Of a DNA stretch of 38,767 bases, positions 6,601-14,712 are shown piece by piece. Location: positions 1 to 38,767 of the forward strand of contig NZ_LJBR01000257.1 in assembly GCF_001282115.1 (NCBI RefSeq), in the 5' to 3' direction. Below the pieces are notes generated by a model. That model did no database searches, was not told the DNA's origin, and saw nothing but the letters and a program-made list of their open reading frames with translations. The translations under genes were made by a program, and so were the position numbers. The stretch comes from Streptomyces sp. NRRL B-24085. GTDB taxonomy: Bacteria; Actinomycetota; Actinomycetes; Streptomycetales; Streptomycetaceae. How positions within the stretch are numbered: the stretch's first letter is position 1; every line of letters starts with the position of its first letter.

Positions 6601-7755
6601 ATGGTCGATACGCTCGGTGTCGCGGTCGTCGGATTCGGCTGGATGGGCCGGGTGCACACCCAGGCGTACGCCCGTGTCCCGCACCACTACCCACGGCTCG
6701 GCCTGCGCCCGGAGCTCGTGACCGTCGCCGAGGACGTGCCGGGGCGGGCCGAGGAGGCCGCCGCGCAGTTCGGGTTCGCCTCGACGACCCGCGACTGGCG
6801 CGAGGTCGCCGCCGACCCGCGCGTCCAGGCGGTCAGCATCACCGCGCCCAACTTCCTGCACCGCGAGATCGGTGTGGCGATGGCCGGGGCCGGCAAGCAC
6901 ATCTGGATCGAGAAGCCGGTCGGCCTCACCGCCGAGGACGCCCGGGCGGTGGCCGGCGCGGTCGCCGGGGCCGGTGTGCGCAGCACGGTCGGCTTCAACT
7001 ACCGCAACGCGCCCGCCGTCGAGGCCGCCCGCGAGCTGATCGCCGCCGGGGAGATCGGCGCGGTCACCCATGTCCGCGTCCGGCTCTTCAGCGACTACGC
7101 GGCCCACCCGCAGGGTGCCCTGACCTGGCGCTTCGAACGCGCACGGGGCGGCAGCGGGGTGCTCGGCGACCTCGCCTCGCACGGCGCCGACCTGGCCCGC
7201 TTCCTGCTCGGCGACATCGTCTCCCTCACGGCCGACACCGCGATCTTCGTGCCGGAGCGCGCCCGTCCCACCGGCGCCACGGCCGGGCACACCCTCGCCA
7301 CCGGTGAGCTCGGACCGGTCGAGAACGAGGACTACGTCAACTGCCTGCTGCGTTTCGCCTCGGGCGCCCGGGGTGTCCTGGAGGCCAGCCGGGTCGCGGT
7401 CGGCGAGCAGAACAACTACGGCTTCGAGGTGCACGGCACCAAGGGCGCGGTGTTCTGGGACTTCCGCCGCATGGGCGAGCTGGGCGTCAGCCGCGGCACC
7501 CGCTACCAGGACCAGCCGGTCAGCACGGTGTATGTCGGCCCGGGGGACGGCGAGTTCGGCGCGTTCCAGCCGGGCGCGGCCAACGCCATGGGCTACGACG
7601 ACCTGAAGGTCGTGGAGGCGTACCGCTTCCTGCGCTCGATCGCCGAGGGCACGCCGTACGGGGCCACCCTGGAGGACGCCGTGCACAGCGCCGCCGTACT
7701 GGACGCCATGTCCCGGTCCGCGGCGAACGGTTCATGGACCGAGGTGGCGGTGTGA
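6601..7755 (+). CDS. GFO/IDH/MocA-family NAD(P)-dependent oxidoreductase
   Basis: 384 residues. A Rossmann domain starts with VAVVGFGWMGRVH and the family EKP motif is at 104-106 (IWIEKPVGLTAED). A substrate domain has GFNYRNAP, and D190 and H194 in GVLGDLASHGADL are the probable catalytic residues. These enzymes oxidise a hydroxyl of a sugar or cyclitol. The ATG at 6601 follows AGAGGGG. An upstream ATG at 6559 would read through the operator and lacks a ribosome site. It is controlled by the divergent LacI gene. No neighbour identifies the substrate. Confidence 0.9.
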   Translation: MVDTLGVAVVGFGWMGRVHTQAYARVPHHYPRLGLRPELVTVAEDVPGRAEEAAAQFGFASTTRDWREVAADPRVQAVSITAPNFLHREIGVAMAGAGKHIWIEKPVGLTAEDARAVAGAVAGAGVRSTVGFNYRNAPAVEAARELIAAGEIGAVTHVRVRLFSDYAAHPQGALTWRFERARGGSGVLGDLASHGADLARFLLGDIVSLTADTAIFVPERARPTGATAGHTLATGELGPVENEDYVNCLLRFASGARGVLEASRVAVGEQNNYGFEVHGTKGAVFWDFRRMGELGVSRGTRYQDQPVSTVYVGPGDGEFGAFQPGAANAMGYDDLKVVEAYRFLRSIAEGTPYGATLEDAVHSAAVLDAMSRSAANGSWTEVAV

Positions 7756-7799
7756 CCGCACCGACGGGGGTGACCGGGGCCGGGGCGAGGGGCGCGCGG

Positions 7800-7930
7800 A
7801 GGCGCCGGGCGTTCACCCTGCCGCGGTTCGACTTGGTGCCTCGTGCTGGACTCCGGGACCCCCGCCGGGTCAACTGCACCAGCCGGGCGACGTGGTGTGC
7901 GGTCGCTCGGAGGGGACATGGCGACGTACG
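7800..7930 (+). pseudogene. Possible decayed C-terminal remnant of a fumarylacetoacetate-hydrolase-family gene
   Basis: The 319 bases between the oxidoreductase stop (7755) and the next gene (8075) hold no intact gene. Reading across three rightward frames gives RFDLVPR, then VLDSGTPAG, then GQLHQPGDVV. In this order they resemble the FAH-family C-terminus (a ...PGDV..TGTPAG....LKPGDVV pattern). At least two frame changes are needed, and nothing recognisable follows. This is pattern matching by eye, and a chance resemblance in GC-rich DNA is possible. No other feature was seen in the gap. Confidence 0.25.
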
Positions 7931-8074
7931 GCGAGCCTCGTACGGGCCACCGACGGTCTGCGCTTCGAAGCGGCCCAGGCGCACCGAGACGCCGTCGCGG
8001 CCGCTCTCGGCGTCCGTCACCACGCGCGGGTGAGGGACGAGCCCGGTCGGTCCCGCGGGGGATGACGCGCCCCT

Positions 8075-9094
8075 TCACCACGGCATGTTGTACGGCGTGA
8101 CCACCTGTATCGCCGAAGGCGTCGTCGGCCCCGCCGGCGGCAGCGCCCCGTGCGCCCGCATCACGATGTGACACGCCTCCCGCATGTCCTGGCGCAGATC
8201 GTGGTGGAGCACGGCGGACAGCCGGTGTTCCCGCAGCAGCCGGTCGTTGTCGTGGTCGAGGTCGTGGGCCACGAACACCGCGCACTCCCTGCCCAGGTCC
8301 TCGAAGGCGCGCAGGGTGGCGATGTTGCCGCCGCCGATCGAGTAGACCGCCCGGATCTCCGGGTCCCGCTCCAGCGCGGCCCGGACGAGGTCGTACTGGG
8401 TGGCGTCCAGGCCCTGCCCCTCGGCGATCTCCACCACCGCCCGCTCCGGGTGCCGGGTGCGCATGGCGCTGCGGAACCCCATCTCGCGCTCCTCCTCGTT
8501 GCGGAAGAACCCGCTGCTGAGGCTGGTGAGGACGTTGCCGGGGCGGTCGCCGAGCCACTGGCCCATGAGGTAGGCGGCGGTCGCACCCGCGGCCCGGTTG
8601 TCGATGCCGACGTAGGCGAGGCGGGCCGTGGCGGGCAGGTCGGTGACGAGGGTGACCACGGGGATGCCCGCCTCCGCGAGCCGGCCGACGGCCGCCGTGA
8701 CCTCGGGGACGTCCGGCGCCTTGAGGATCACCCCCTGGGAACCGCGCCGGGCTATCCGGTCGAGGATCTTCGTCAGTTCCGCCACCGGGCCGGTCTCACG
8801 GAAGTGGAAGCGGGAGCGCAGGACGGCGGGGTGCAGTGCGGGCAGCTCGGCCTCCAGGGCTGCGCGCACGGCCGTCGAGAAGCGCTCCGGGGTCTGCATC
8901 ACTATGTCGATCATGAAGGTGCGGCCGACCAGCCGGACCTGGGTGCGCTGCCGGTCCAGATCGGTGATCGCCTGGTGGACCTCGCGGGCGGTGTTCTCCC
9001 GGACCCCTCCCCTGCCGTTCAGGACCCGGTCGACGGTGGCCTCGCTCAGCCCCGCCTGACGTGCGATTTCCCGGATCGGGTAGGGGTGGCCCAC
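8075..9094 (-). CDS. LacI-family regulator with a periplasmic-binding-protein-like sensor domain
   Basis: 339 residues from a GTG at 9094. The helix-turn-helix is PIREIARQAGLSEATVDRVLNGRGGV near the N-terminus, and VDRVLNGRGG is a common actinobacterial LacI form. The sensor domain (about 60-335) resembles Peripla_BP_4 sugar-binding proteins, with VILKAPDVPEV, AGIPVVTLVTDLP and VYSIGGGNIAT. I chose the GTG because AAGGAG lies seven bases upstream; an in-frame ATG at 9154 has no ribosome site and sits inside the operator. The gene is divergent from the PhyH-type operon, with a perfect palindrome between them. It probably senses a cyclitol-like ligand and represses that operon. Confidence 0.88.
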   Translation of the reverse strand: MGHPYPIREIARQAGLSEATVDRVLNGRGGVRENTAREVHQAITDLDRQRTQVRLVGRTFMIDIVMQTPERFSTAVRAALEAELPALHPAVLRSRFHFRETGPVAELTKILDRIARRGSQGVILKAPDVPEVTAAVGRLAEAGIPVVTLVTDLPATARLAYVGIDNRAAGATAAYLMGQWLGDRPGNVLTSLSSGFFRNEEEREMGFRSAMRTRHPERAVVEIAEGQGLDATQYDLVRAALERDPEIRAVYSIGGGNIATLRAFEDLGRECAVFVAHDLDHDNDRLLREHRLSAVLHHDLRQDMREACHIVMRAHGALPPAGPTTPSAIQVVTPYNMPW

Positions 9095-9147
9095 GCGCCT
9101 GCTCCTTGAGGGGTTTTTGATGGCTGCCTGCTGGTTGTTCGACGGCT

Positions 9148-9188
9148 TTGTCATGACAAGAATGACAGCGCTGAGTCGCCCCTGTCAT
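9148..9188. promoter_or_regulatory. Operator cluster between the LacI gene and the PhyH operon
   Basis: TTGTCATGACAA at 9148-9159 is a perfect 12-bp palindrome. The same half-site recurs as ATGACA at 9162-9167 and, inverted, as TGTCAT at 9183-9188, ending 13 bases before the PhyH start. Four TGTCA-type half-sites in 41 bases point to cooperative or alternative binding, most likely by the divergently encoded LacI protein. Confidence 0.65.
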
Positions 9189-9201
9189 CGAGAGGACGCC
9201 G

Positions 9202-10368
9202 ATGTCCTTCACCGCCGTTCACCGCCGTGCCTGGCTGTCCGAGCAGGACTGCGACCTCGACTCGTTCCGCGCGCTCGTCGAGCGCACGACCGACCTCGCC
9301 GACCATCCGCACGCCACGGCCGTGGAGCGGAACGTCCTGCTGTACGACGCCGAGCGCGTCCTCGGGGCCGAGGACCGCCGGCTAGTGCAGGAGGAGCTGG
9401 TCCGGGCCCTGACCGACGGGCCCGGGGTCGTGGTCCTCCGGGGCGCGTTCCCCGATCACGCGGTCGTGGACCGGTTCACCGAGGTCTTCGACTCCCTGAT
9501 CCGCGAGCAGTACGCGGCGGGCACGACCGCGGGCGACCACTTCGCGAAGCCCGGCGCCAACGAGCGGGTGTGGAACGCGCTGGAGAAGGCCGCCCTGTAC
9601 GACCCGGCGGCGTTCGCCGACTACTACGCCAACCCGGTCGTCGCCCTGGTGTCCGAGGCCTGGCTCGGCCCCGGCTACCAGGTCACCTCGCAGGTCAACG
9701 TGGTCAACCCGGGCGGCCTCGCCCAGACCGTGCACCGCGACTACCACCTCGGCTTCCTCTCCGACGAGGTCGCCGCGGCCTATCCGGCGCACGTCCACCG
9801 CCTCTCCCCCGTCCTCACGCTCCAGGGCGCCGTCGCGCACTGCGACATGCCCGTGGAGTCGGGGCCGACGCTGTACCTGCCGTACTCGCAGACGTTCGAG
9901 CCCGGCTACCTGGCGTGGCGGCGGCCGGAGTTCCAGGCGTACTTCAAGGAGCACCACGTCCAGCTGCCCCTCTCCAAGGGCGACTCCGTCTTCTTCAACC
10001 CGGCGCTGTTCCACGCGGCCGGCACCAACCGCACCACGGACGTGCGCCGCATGGCCAACCTGCTCCAGGTCTCCTCGGCCTTCGGGCGGGCCATGGAGAC
10101 CGTGGACCGGGAGGCGGTGTCGAACGCCGTCTACCCGGCGCTGCTGCGCCGCAAGGCGGAGGGCGCCGACGCGCGGTGGCTGGACAACGTGATCGCCGCG
10201 AGCGCCGAGGGCTACCCCTTCCCCACCAACCTCGACAGCGATCCGCCGGTCGACGGACTGGCCCCACCCTCGCAGGCGGACCTCGTACGACGGGCGCTGG
10301 CCGAGGGCTGGACCCCGCGGACGCTCCGGGACGAACTGCGGGCGTGCGCCGACCGGCGCACGAGCTGA
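9202..10368 (+). CDS. PhyH-family Fe(II)/2-oxoglutarate dioxygenase
   Basis: 388 residues. The iron-binding facial triad is visible: H178 and D180 in TVHRDYHLGF and H271 in FFNPALFHAAGTNRT, with R277 placed to bind 2-oxoglutarate. Such enzymes hydroxylate, or demethylate by hydroxylating an O- or N-methyl group. The length exceeds ectoine hydroxylases (about 300) because of extra N- and C-terminal helices. The ATG at 9202 follows GAGAGG. It leads an apparent three-gene operon with an SDR 30 bases on and an IolG-like dehydrogenase. Substrate unknown; O-methylated or deoxy cyclitols are a reasonable guess from the neighbours. Confidence 0.87.
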   Translation: MSFTAVHRRAWLSEQDCDLDSFRALVERTTDLADHPHATAVERNVLLYDAERVLGAEDRRLVQEELVRALTDGPGVVVLRGAFPDHAVVDRFTEVFDSLIREQYAAGTTAGDHFAKPGANERVWNALEKAALYDPAAFADYYANPVVALVSEAWLGPGYQVTSQVNVVNPGGLAQTVHRDYHLGFLSDEVAAAYPAHVHRLSPVLTLQGAVAHCDMPVESGPTLYLPYSQTFEPGYLAWRRPEFQAYFKEHHVQLPLSKGDSVFFNPALFHAAGTNRTTDVRRMANLLQVSSAFGRAMETVDREAVSNAVYPALLRRKAEGADARWLDNVIAASAEGYPFPTNLDSDPPVDGLAPPSQADLVRRALAEGWTPRTLRDELRACADRRTS

Positions 10369-10398
10369 GCGCACCGACTGAAAGGCACCGGCACATCC

Positions 10399-11175
10399 AT
10401 GGGACTACTCGACGACAAGGTCGTCCTCGTCAACGGCGGCAGCCAGGGCATCGGTGCCGCCGTCGCCCGGGCCGCCGTCCGGGAGGGGGCGGTCGTGGCC
10501 GTCACCGGCCGCAGGCCGGAGCCCGGTGAGGCGCTGGTGGCGGAGCTGGCGGCGGCCGGCGGCAAGGCGCTGTTCGTCCGCGCCGACCTCGCCGACGCCG
10601 AACAGGCCAAGGCCTCCGTCGCCCGGGTCGTCGAGGCGTACGGCCGGGTCGACTGCCTGGTCAACTCCGCCGGGCTGACCTCGCGGGGCACGCTCCTCGA
10701 CACCACGCCCGAGCTGTTCGACCAGCACATCGCGATCAACCTGAAGGCACCGTTCTTCGCCATGCAGGCAGCCGTCGCCGACATGGTCGGCCGCAAGGCA
10801 CCCGGCACCGTCGTCAACATCATCACGTCCTCGGCGCACGGCGGACAGCCCTTCCTCGCGCCCTACGTGGCCGCGAAGGCCGGACTCGTCGGCCTCACCC
10901 GCAACGCGGCGCACGCCCACCGCTGGGACCGGGTGCGGATCAACGGGCTGAACATCGGCTGGACGGCGACCGAGGGCGAGGACGCCACCCAGAAGGCCTT
11001 CCACGGCGCCGGCGACGACTGGCGCGAGGAGGCCGCGGCCAGGCTCCCGATGGGCAAGCTCGGCCAGCCCGACGAGATCGCCGACTTCGTGGTCCTGCTG
11101 CTGTCCGACCGGTCGGGCGTGGTCACCGGATCGGTGATCGACTGGGACCAGAACGTCCTGGGCGGACTCGACTGA
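10399..11175 (+). CDS. Short-chain dehydrogenase/reductase (classical SDR)
   Basis: 258 residues. The nucleotide motif is NGGSQGIGAAV (12-22), a variant of TGxxxGIG in which the leading Thr is Asn. NSAG is at 89-92, the catalytic Ser is at 144 or 145 (IITSSAHGG) and YVAAK gives Y156 and K160. It should oxidise or reduce a secondary alcohol with NAD(P). It sits between the PhyH dioxygenase and an IolG-like gene on the same strand, with gaps of 30 and 73 bases, and probably acts on the same compound. A weak GAAAGG ribosome site lies upstream. Confidence 0.9.
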   Translation: MGLLDDKVVLVNGGSQGIGAAVARAAVREGAVVAVTGRRPEPGEALVAELAAAGGKALFVRADLADAEQAKASVARVVEAYGRVDCLVNSAGLTSRGTLLDTTPELFDQHIAINLKAPFFAMQAAVADMVGRKAPGTVVNIITSSAHGGQPFLAPYVAAKAGLVGLTRNAAHAHRWDRVRINGLNIGWTATEGEDATQKAFHGAGDDWREEAAARLPMGKLGQPDEIADFVVLLLSDRSGVVTGSVIDWDQNVLGGLD

Positions 11176-11248
11176 CCTCCCCTCCCCCTCGGGAAACGCC
11201 GCCTGAGAAACACCGCTCACCGAAACACCCTCAAGGAGCTGCACCCCC

Positions 11249-12253
11249 ATGCGTATCGGAATCCTCGGCCTCGGCCGCATCGGCGCCTTCCACGCCGAGA
11301 CCCTCTCCGGACTCGACGCGGTCGAGTCCCTCGTCCTCACCGACCCCTTCGCCGAGGCCGCCAAGTCCGCCGCCGAGCGCTTCGGCGGCGAGGTCGTGGA
11401 CTCGCCCGAGGCCCTGCTGGCCGCCGGTGTGGACGGCATCGTGATCGCGGCGGCGACCGACGCCCACCCGGGGCTGATCCTGGCGGGTGTCGAGGCCGGC
11501 GTCCCCGTCTTCTGCGAGAAGCCCGTCGCCAAGCACATGAGCGAGGGCGTCGAGGTCCTCCGGGCCGTGCAGGGCAGTGCGGTACCGATCCAGATCGGCT
11601 ACAACCGGCGCTTCGACACCGGTTTCGTGAACGCGCGTGCCGCCGTCCGGTCGGGTGAGCTGGGCAAGCTGCACACCGTGCGCTCGACCACCCTGGACCC
11701 GGCCCCGCCGCCCGCCGCGTACGTCGCCGCGTCGGGGGGCATCTTCCGGGACTGCTCGGTGCACGACTTCGACATCATCCGCTGGGTGACCGGCCGCGAG
11801 GTCGTCGAGGTGTACGCCGTCGGCGGCAACCGGGGTGCCGACTACATCAAGGAGGCGGGCGACGCCGACACCACAGGCGCGATCCTCACCCTCGACGACG
11901 GCACGATCGCGGTGGTCTCCAACTCCCGCCACAACGCCCGGGGTTACGACGTCCGCATGGAGATCCACGGCTTCCAGGACTCCATCGCGGTGGGCCTGGA
12001 GGACAAGCTCCCGCTGCGCTCGGTCGAGCCCGGGGTGACCTTCCCGGCGGGCACCCCGCACGACTTCTTCATGGACCGCTTCACCGCTGCCTACCGGGCC
12101 GAACTCACCGCGTTCACCGAGGTCGTGGCCGGCACCCGGCCCTCGCCGTGCACCGTCGCGGACGCCCTGGAGGCGGGCTGGATCGCCGAGGCGTGCACGC
12201 TGTCCCTGCACGAGCACCGCCCGGTGACGATCGCCGAGGTCCGCGCCGCCTGA
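11249..12253 (+). CDS. GFO/IDH/MocA oxidoreductase, myo-inositol 2-dehydrogenase-like
   Basis: 334 residues. The Rossmann motif GILGLGRIGAFHAE is at the N-terminus, EKP at 90-92, and D168 with H172 in FRDCSVHDFDIIRW match the D-x3-H catalytic pair of IolG. YNRRFD is also typical. The length fits IolG (about 340). It probably oxidises inositol or a derivative to a keto-cyclitol with NAD+. AAGGAG lies ten bases before the ATG. It closes the PhyH/SDR operon and is followed by a strong hairpin. It is one of two IolG-like proteins in the window; the other is at 15798-16817. Confidence 0.87.
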   Translation: MRIGILGLGRIGAFHAETLSGLDAVESLVLTDPFAEAAKSAAERFGGEVVDSPEALLAAGVDGIVIAAATDAHPGLILAGVEAGVPVFCEKPVAKHMSEGVEVLRAVQGSAVPIQIGYNRRFDTGFVNARAAVRSGELGKLHTVRSTTLDPAPPPAAYVAASGGIFRDCSVHDFDIIRWVTGREVVEVYAVGGNRGADYIKEAGDADTTGAILTLDDGTIAVVSNSRHNARGYDVRMEIHGFQDSIAVGLEDKLPLRSVEPGVTFPAGTPHDFFMDRFTAAYRAELTAFTEVVAGTRPSPCTVADALEAGWIAEACTLSLHEHRPVTIAEVRAA

Positions 12254-12263
12254 CCCCGCTGCC

Positions 12264-12291
12264 GTGTCCCGGGCCCCCGAGCCCGGGACAC
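12264..12291 (+). terminator. Intrinsic hairpin terminator of the PhyH operon
   Basis: GTGTCCCGGGC (12264-12274) and GCCCGGGACAC (12281-12291) form an uninterrupted 11-bp GC-rich stem with a six-base loop, 10 bases after the dehydrogenase stop. No T-run follows, as is common in Streptomyces. Confidence 0.75.
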
Positions 12292-12392
12292 CGGGGCTGA
12301 ACGTTCCGCCCGCGACGCCCGTTTACGGTCACGTGATCTCTCCGTACGACCATGAGAGCCTCCCACGTCCGACCGACCCAGGAGTCACGAGC

Positions 12393-13714
12393 ATGCAGGA
12401 GTTACGCGGCACCGCAGGCCCCCGAACCGTGGCCGTCGTGGGCGCAGGGCCGAGCGGCCTGGCCGTCGCCCGCGAACTGGAACGCGCCGGGCACCGGGTG
12501 ACGGTGCTGGAGGAACAGGACACGGTGGCCGGGAAGTGCCAGAGCGTACGGGTCGACGGGCGCGCCTTCGACCTCGGCGGTCACATCTGCACCAACAGGT
12601 ACGAACGGATCGCCGAGTTGCTCACCGAACTGGACGTGGAGACGGAGCGCACCAGCCGCTACCGCGTCCTCGACGCCGCGGGACGTGCCCTCCGCCAGCC
12701 GATGGCGTTCCTGCACGACGGCTCCCTCCAGCGCTACCGCGCGCTGCGGGCACGGGAGTTCCCCCGCATCGCCGAACCCGGCCTCGCCCACTCCGCGCGA
12801 GCCCTCGCCGCCCCCGTCGGCCGCTGGATCGCCGAGCAGGGCCTGAACTCCATGGCCGAGTCCTTCGGCACCGGTTCACGGCCGCCGGGTACGGCCACCT
12901 CGACGACGACATACCCGCCCTGTACTTCGTGAAGTACGCGGAGATGACCGGCCTGCTGGACCCCGGTCCCGAACTCCTCAGCCACCCGGGCGACTTCACC
13001 GTGGTGGGCGGGTTCGCCACGCTGTGGGAGCGGGTCGCGGCGGAGCTGAAGGACGTCCGGTGCGGGGTACGGGTGACGGCGGTGCGGCGCCGCGCCGGCG
13101 GAGTGCGGGTGCACACCGACTCGGGCCCGGTCGAGGCGGACGACGTGGTGCTCGCGGTCGCGCCGGACCGGTTCCTGCCAGCCCTGGACGCCACCGACGA
13201 GGAACGCGACCTCACCGCGCGGATCCGCAGCAACGCCTACCACACCACCCTCGCCGCCGCGTCCGGCCTCCCCGAGGACGGGTTCTACTTCCTCGCCGCC
13301 CACACGACCAGCCGTGCGACGGCCGGCCACTGCGTCTCGTACCACCACCGATACCCCGGCAGCCAGGTGCGGACCTTCTACTCCTACGGCCGCCCCGACG
13401 ACGTCACCGCGCTGCTCCGGGAGGACGTCACGGCCCTCGGCGGGCATCTGGAGGAGGTGCGTCTGCGGCGCGAGTGGGCGTTCATGCCGCACTTCGGCAG
13501 CGCCGACCTGGCGGACGGCGCGCTGGACCGGCTCGACGCGCTGCAAGGACGCGACCACACCTGGTTCGTCGGCGGGCTGCCGGCCTTCGAGCTCGTCGAG
13601 TGCACGGTGGCGCACGCCCAGGACCTCGCGCGCCGCCACTTCCCGCCCGCACCGGGCACACTGACCCGGCGGGCCCACGGCCCCGCCCTGAACGAGGAGG
13701 AACGGCAGACATGA
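12393..13714 (+). pseudogene. FAD-dependent oxidoreductase (amine-oxidase-like) with a single frameshift
   Basis: The ATG at 12393 follows CCAGGAG. The N-terminal frame has the FAD motif VAVVGAGPSGLAVARELE and FDLGGHICTNRYERI, then breaks at about 12871-12876 (MAESFGT, then nonsense to a stop at 12932). The next frame resumes with FTAAGYGHLDDDIPALYF and runs to 13714, ending with WFVGGLPAFELVECTVAHAQ, the usual C-terminal FAD-contact region. Adding one G in ACCGGTTC restores a protein of about 440 residues with unchanged family content. Codon bias is intact on both sides and the stop overlaps the next start as ATGA. A sequencing error or very recent mutation is therefore more likely than old decay. 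The substrate is unknown. Confidence 0.82.
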
Positions 13715-14712
13715 GCGAACCGCTGCGCATCGGAGTGCTGGGAGCCGCGCGGATCAGCGCGTCCTCACTGATCGGACCGGCCCGGGCGACCGGCCACCGG
13801 GTCGTGGCGGTGGCCGCGCGCGACCGGGCCCGCGCCGAGGCCTACGCGGCCGAGCACGGTGTGGAGCGGGTCGCCGGGTCGTACGCCGAGCTGATCGCCG
13901 ACCCCGAGGTCGAGGTCGTCTACAACCCGCTCGCCAACGGGCTGCACGGGCCGTGGAACCTGGCGGCGCTCGCCGCCGGAAAGCACGTGCTGAGCGAGAA
14001 GCCGTCGGCGAGCAACGCCGAGGAGGCCGCGGAGGTGCGGGAGGCCGCCGCGAAGGCCGGGACGGTCTTCATGGAGGCCTTCCACTACCTGTTCCACCCG
14101 GTCACCCGGCGCCTGCACGAGGTCCTCGCAAGCGGGGAGATCGGCGAGCTGCGGCACGTCGAGGCCATGGTGGCGATCCCGGCCCCGGCGGACTCCGACC
14201 CGCGCTGGTCGCTGCCGCTGGCCGGCGGCGCGGTGATGGACCTCGGCTGCTACAGCCTGCACGCGCTGCGCGTGCTGGCCCCCTGGGCGGGCGGCGCGCC
14301 GCGGCTGGTGTCCGCGCGCGGCGGGGAGCGGGCCGGCGCCCCCGGTGTAGACGAGTGGCTGGACGCCGACCTGGCCTTCCCGGGCGGGGCGACCGGCTCC
14401 GCGCGCTGCCACATGGCGTACGACCGGCTGGAGATGAGCTGCCGGGTCGTCGGTTCGCGGGGCGAGGTCCTCGCGCCGAACTTCGTGCTGCCGCACACCG
14501 ACGACCGGATCGTGGTGCGCACGGCGGACGGCGAGCGCACCGAGCGGCTCGGCACCCGGTCGTCGTACACCTACCAGCTGGAGGCGTTCGCGGACCGGGT
14601 CCGCGGGGGCGCCCCGCTGCCGCTGGACGCGGACGACGCGGTGTCGACGATGACGCTGATCGACGAGGCCTACCGGGCGGCGGGCTTCGAGCCGCGGCCG
14701 CGCATGTCCTAG
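13711..14712 (+). CDS. GFO/IDH/MocA oxidoreductase (dihydrodiol/xylose dehydrogenase-like)
   Basis: 333 residues. N-terminal GVLGAARISASSLIGPAR is a less common Rossmann start seen in xylose and dihydrodiol dehydrogenase relatives. EKP is at 96-98 and GGAVMDLGCYSLHALR (172-187) holds the catalytic region with D177 and Y181. The ATG overlaps the FAD-oxidoreductase stop as ATGA and follows GAGGAGGAA, so the two are coupled and probably act together. The gene converges on the TPR gene, with the stop codons overlapping. The substrate is a sugar-like or cyclic diol compound that cannot be specified. Confidence 0.88.
   Translation: MSEPLRIGVLGAARISASSLIGPARATGHRVVAVAARDRARAEAYAAEHGVERVAGSYAELIADPEVEVVYNPLANGLHGPWNLAALAAGKHVLSEKPSASNAEEAAEVREAAAKAGTVFMEAFHYLFHPVTRRLHEVLASGEIGELRHVEAMVAIPAPADSDPRWSLPLAGGAVMDLGCYSLHALRVLAPWAGGAPRLVSARGGERAGAPGVDEWLDADLAFPGGATGSARCHMAYDRLEMSCRVVGSRGEVLAPNFVLPHTDDRIVVRTADGERTERLGTRSSYTYQLEAFADRVRGGAPLPLDADDAVSTMTLIDEAYRAAGFEPRPRMS

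Noticed and set aside
12329..12336. TCACGTGA palindrome before the FAD oxidoreductase gene
   Set aside because: Only 8 perfect bases and no second copy was noticed. Too short to support a named operator.
12536..12870. Separate gene starting at 12536 in the second frame of the FAD oxidoreductase
   Set aside because: Before 12871 that frame gives Arg/Pro-rich nonsense, while the first frame carries the FAD-binding motif. One frameshifted gene explains both.
12871..12877. Programmed -1 frameshift in the FAD oxidoreductase gene
   Set aside because: No X-XXY-YYZ slippery heptamer and no obvious downstream pseudoknot.
13024..13710. N-terminal extension of the GFO gene from 13024
   Set aside because: It overlaps the FAD oxidoreductase in another frame and lacks family features. 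The ATG at 13711 has GAGGAGGAA and an ATGA overlap.
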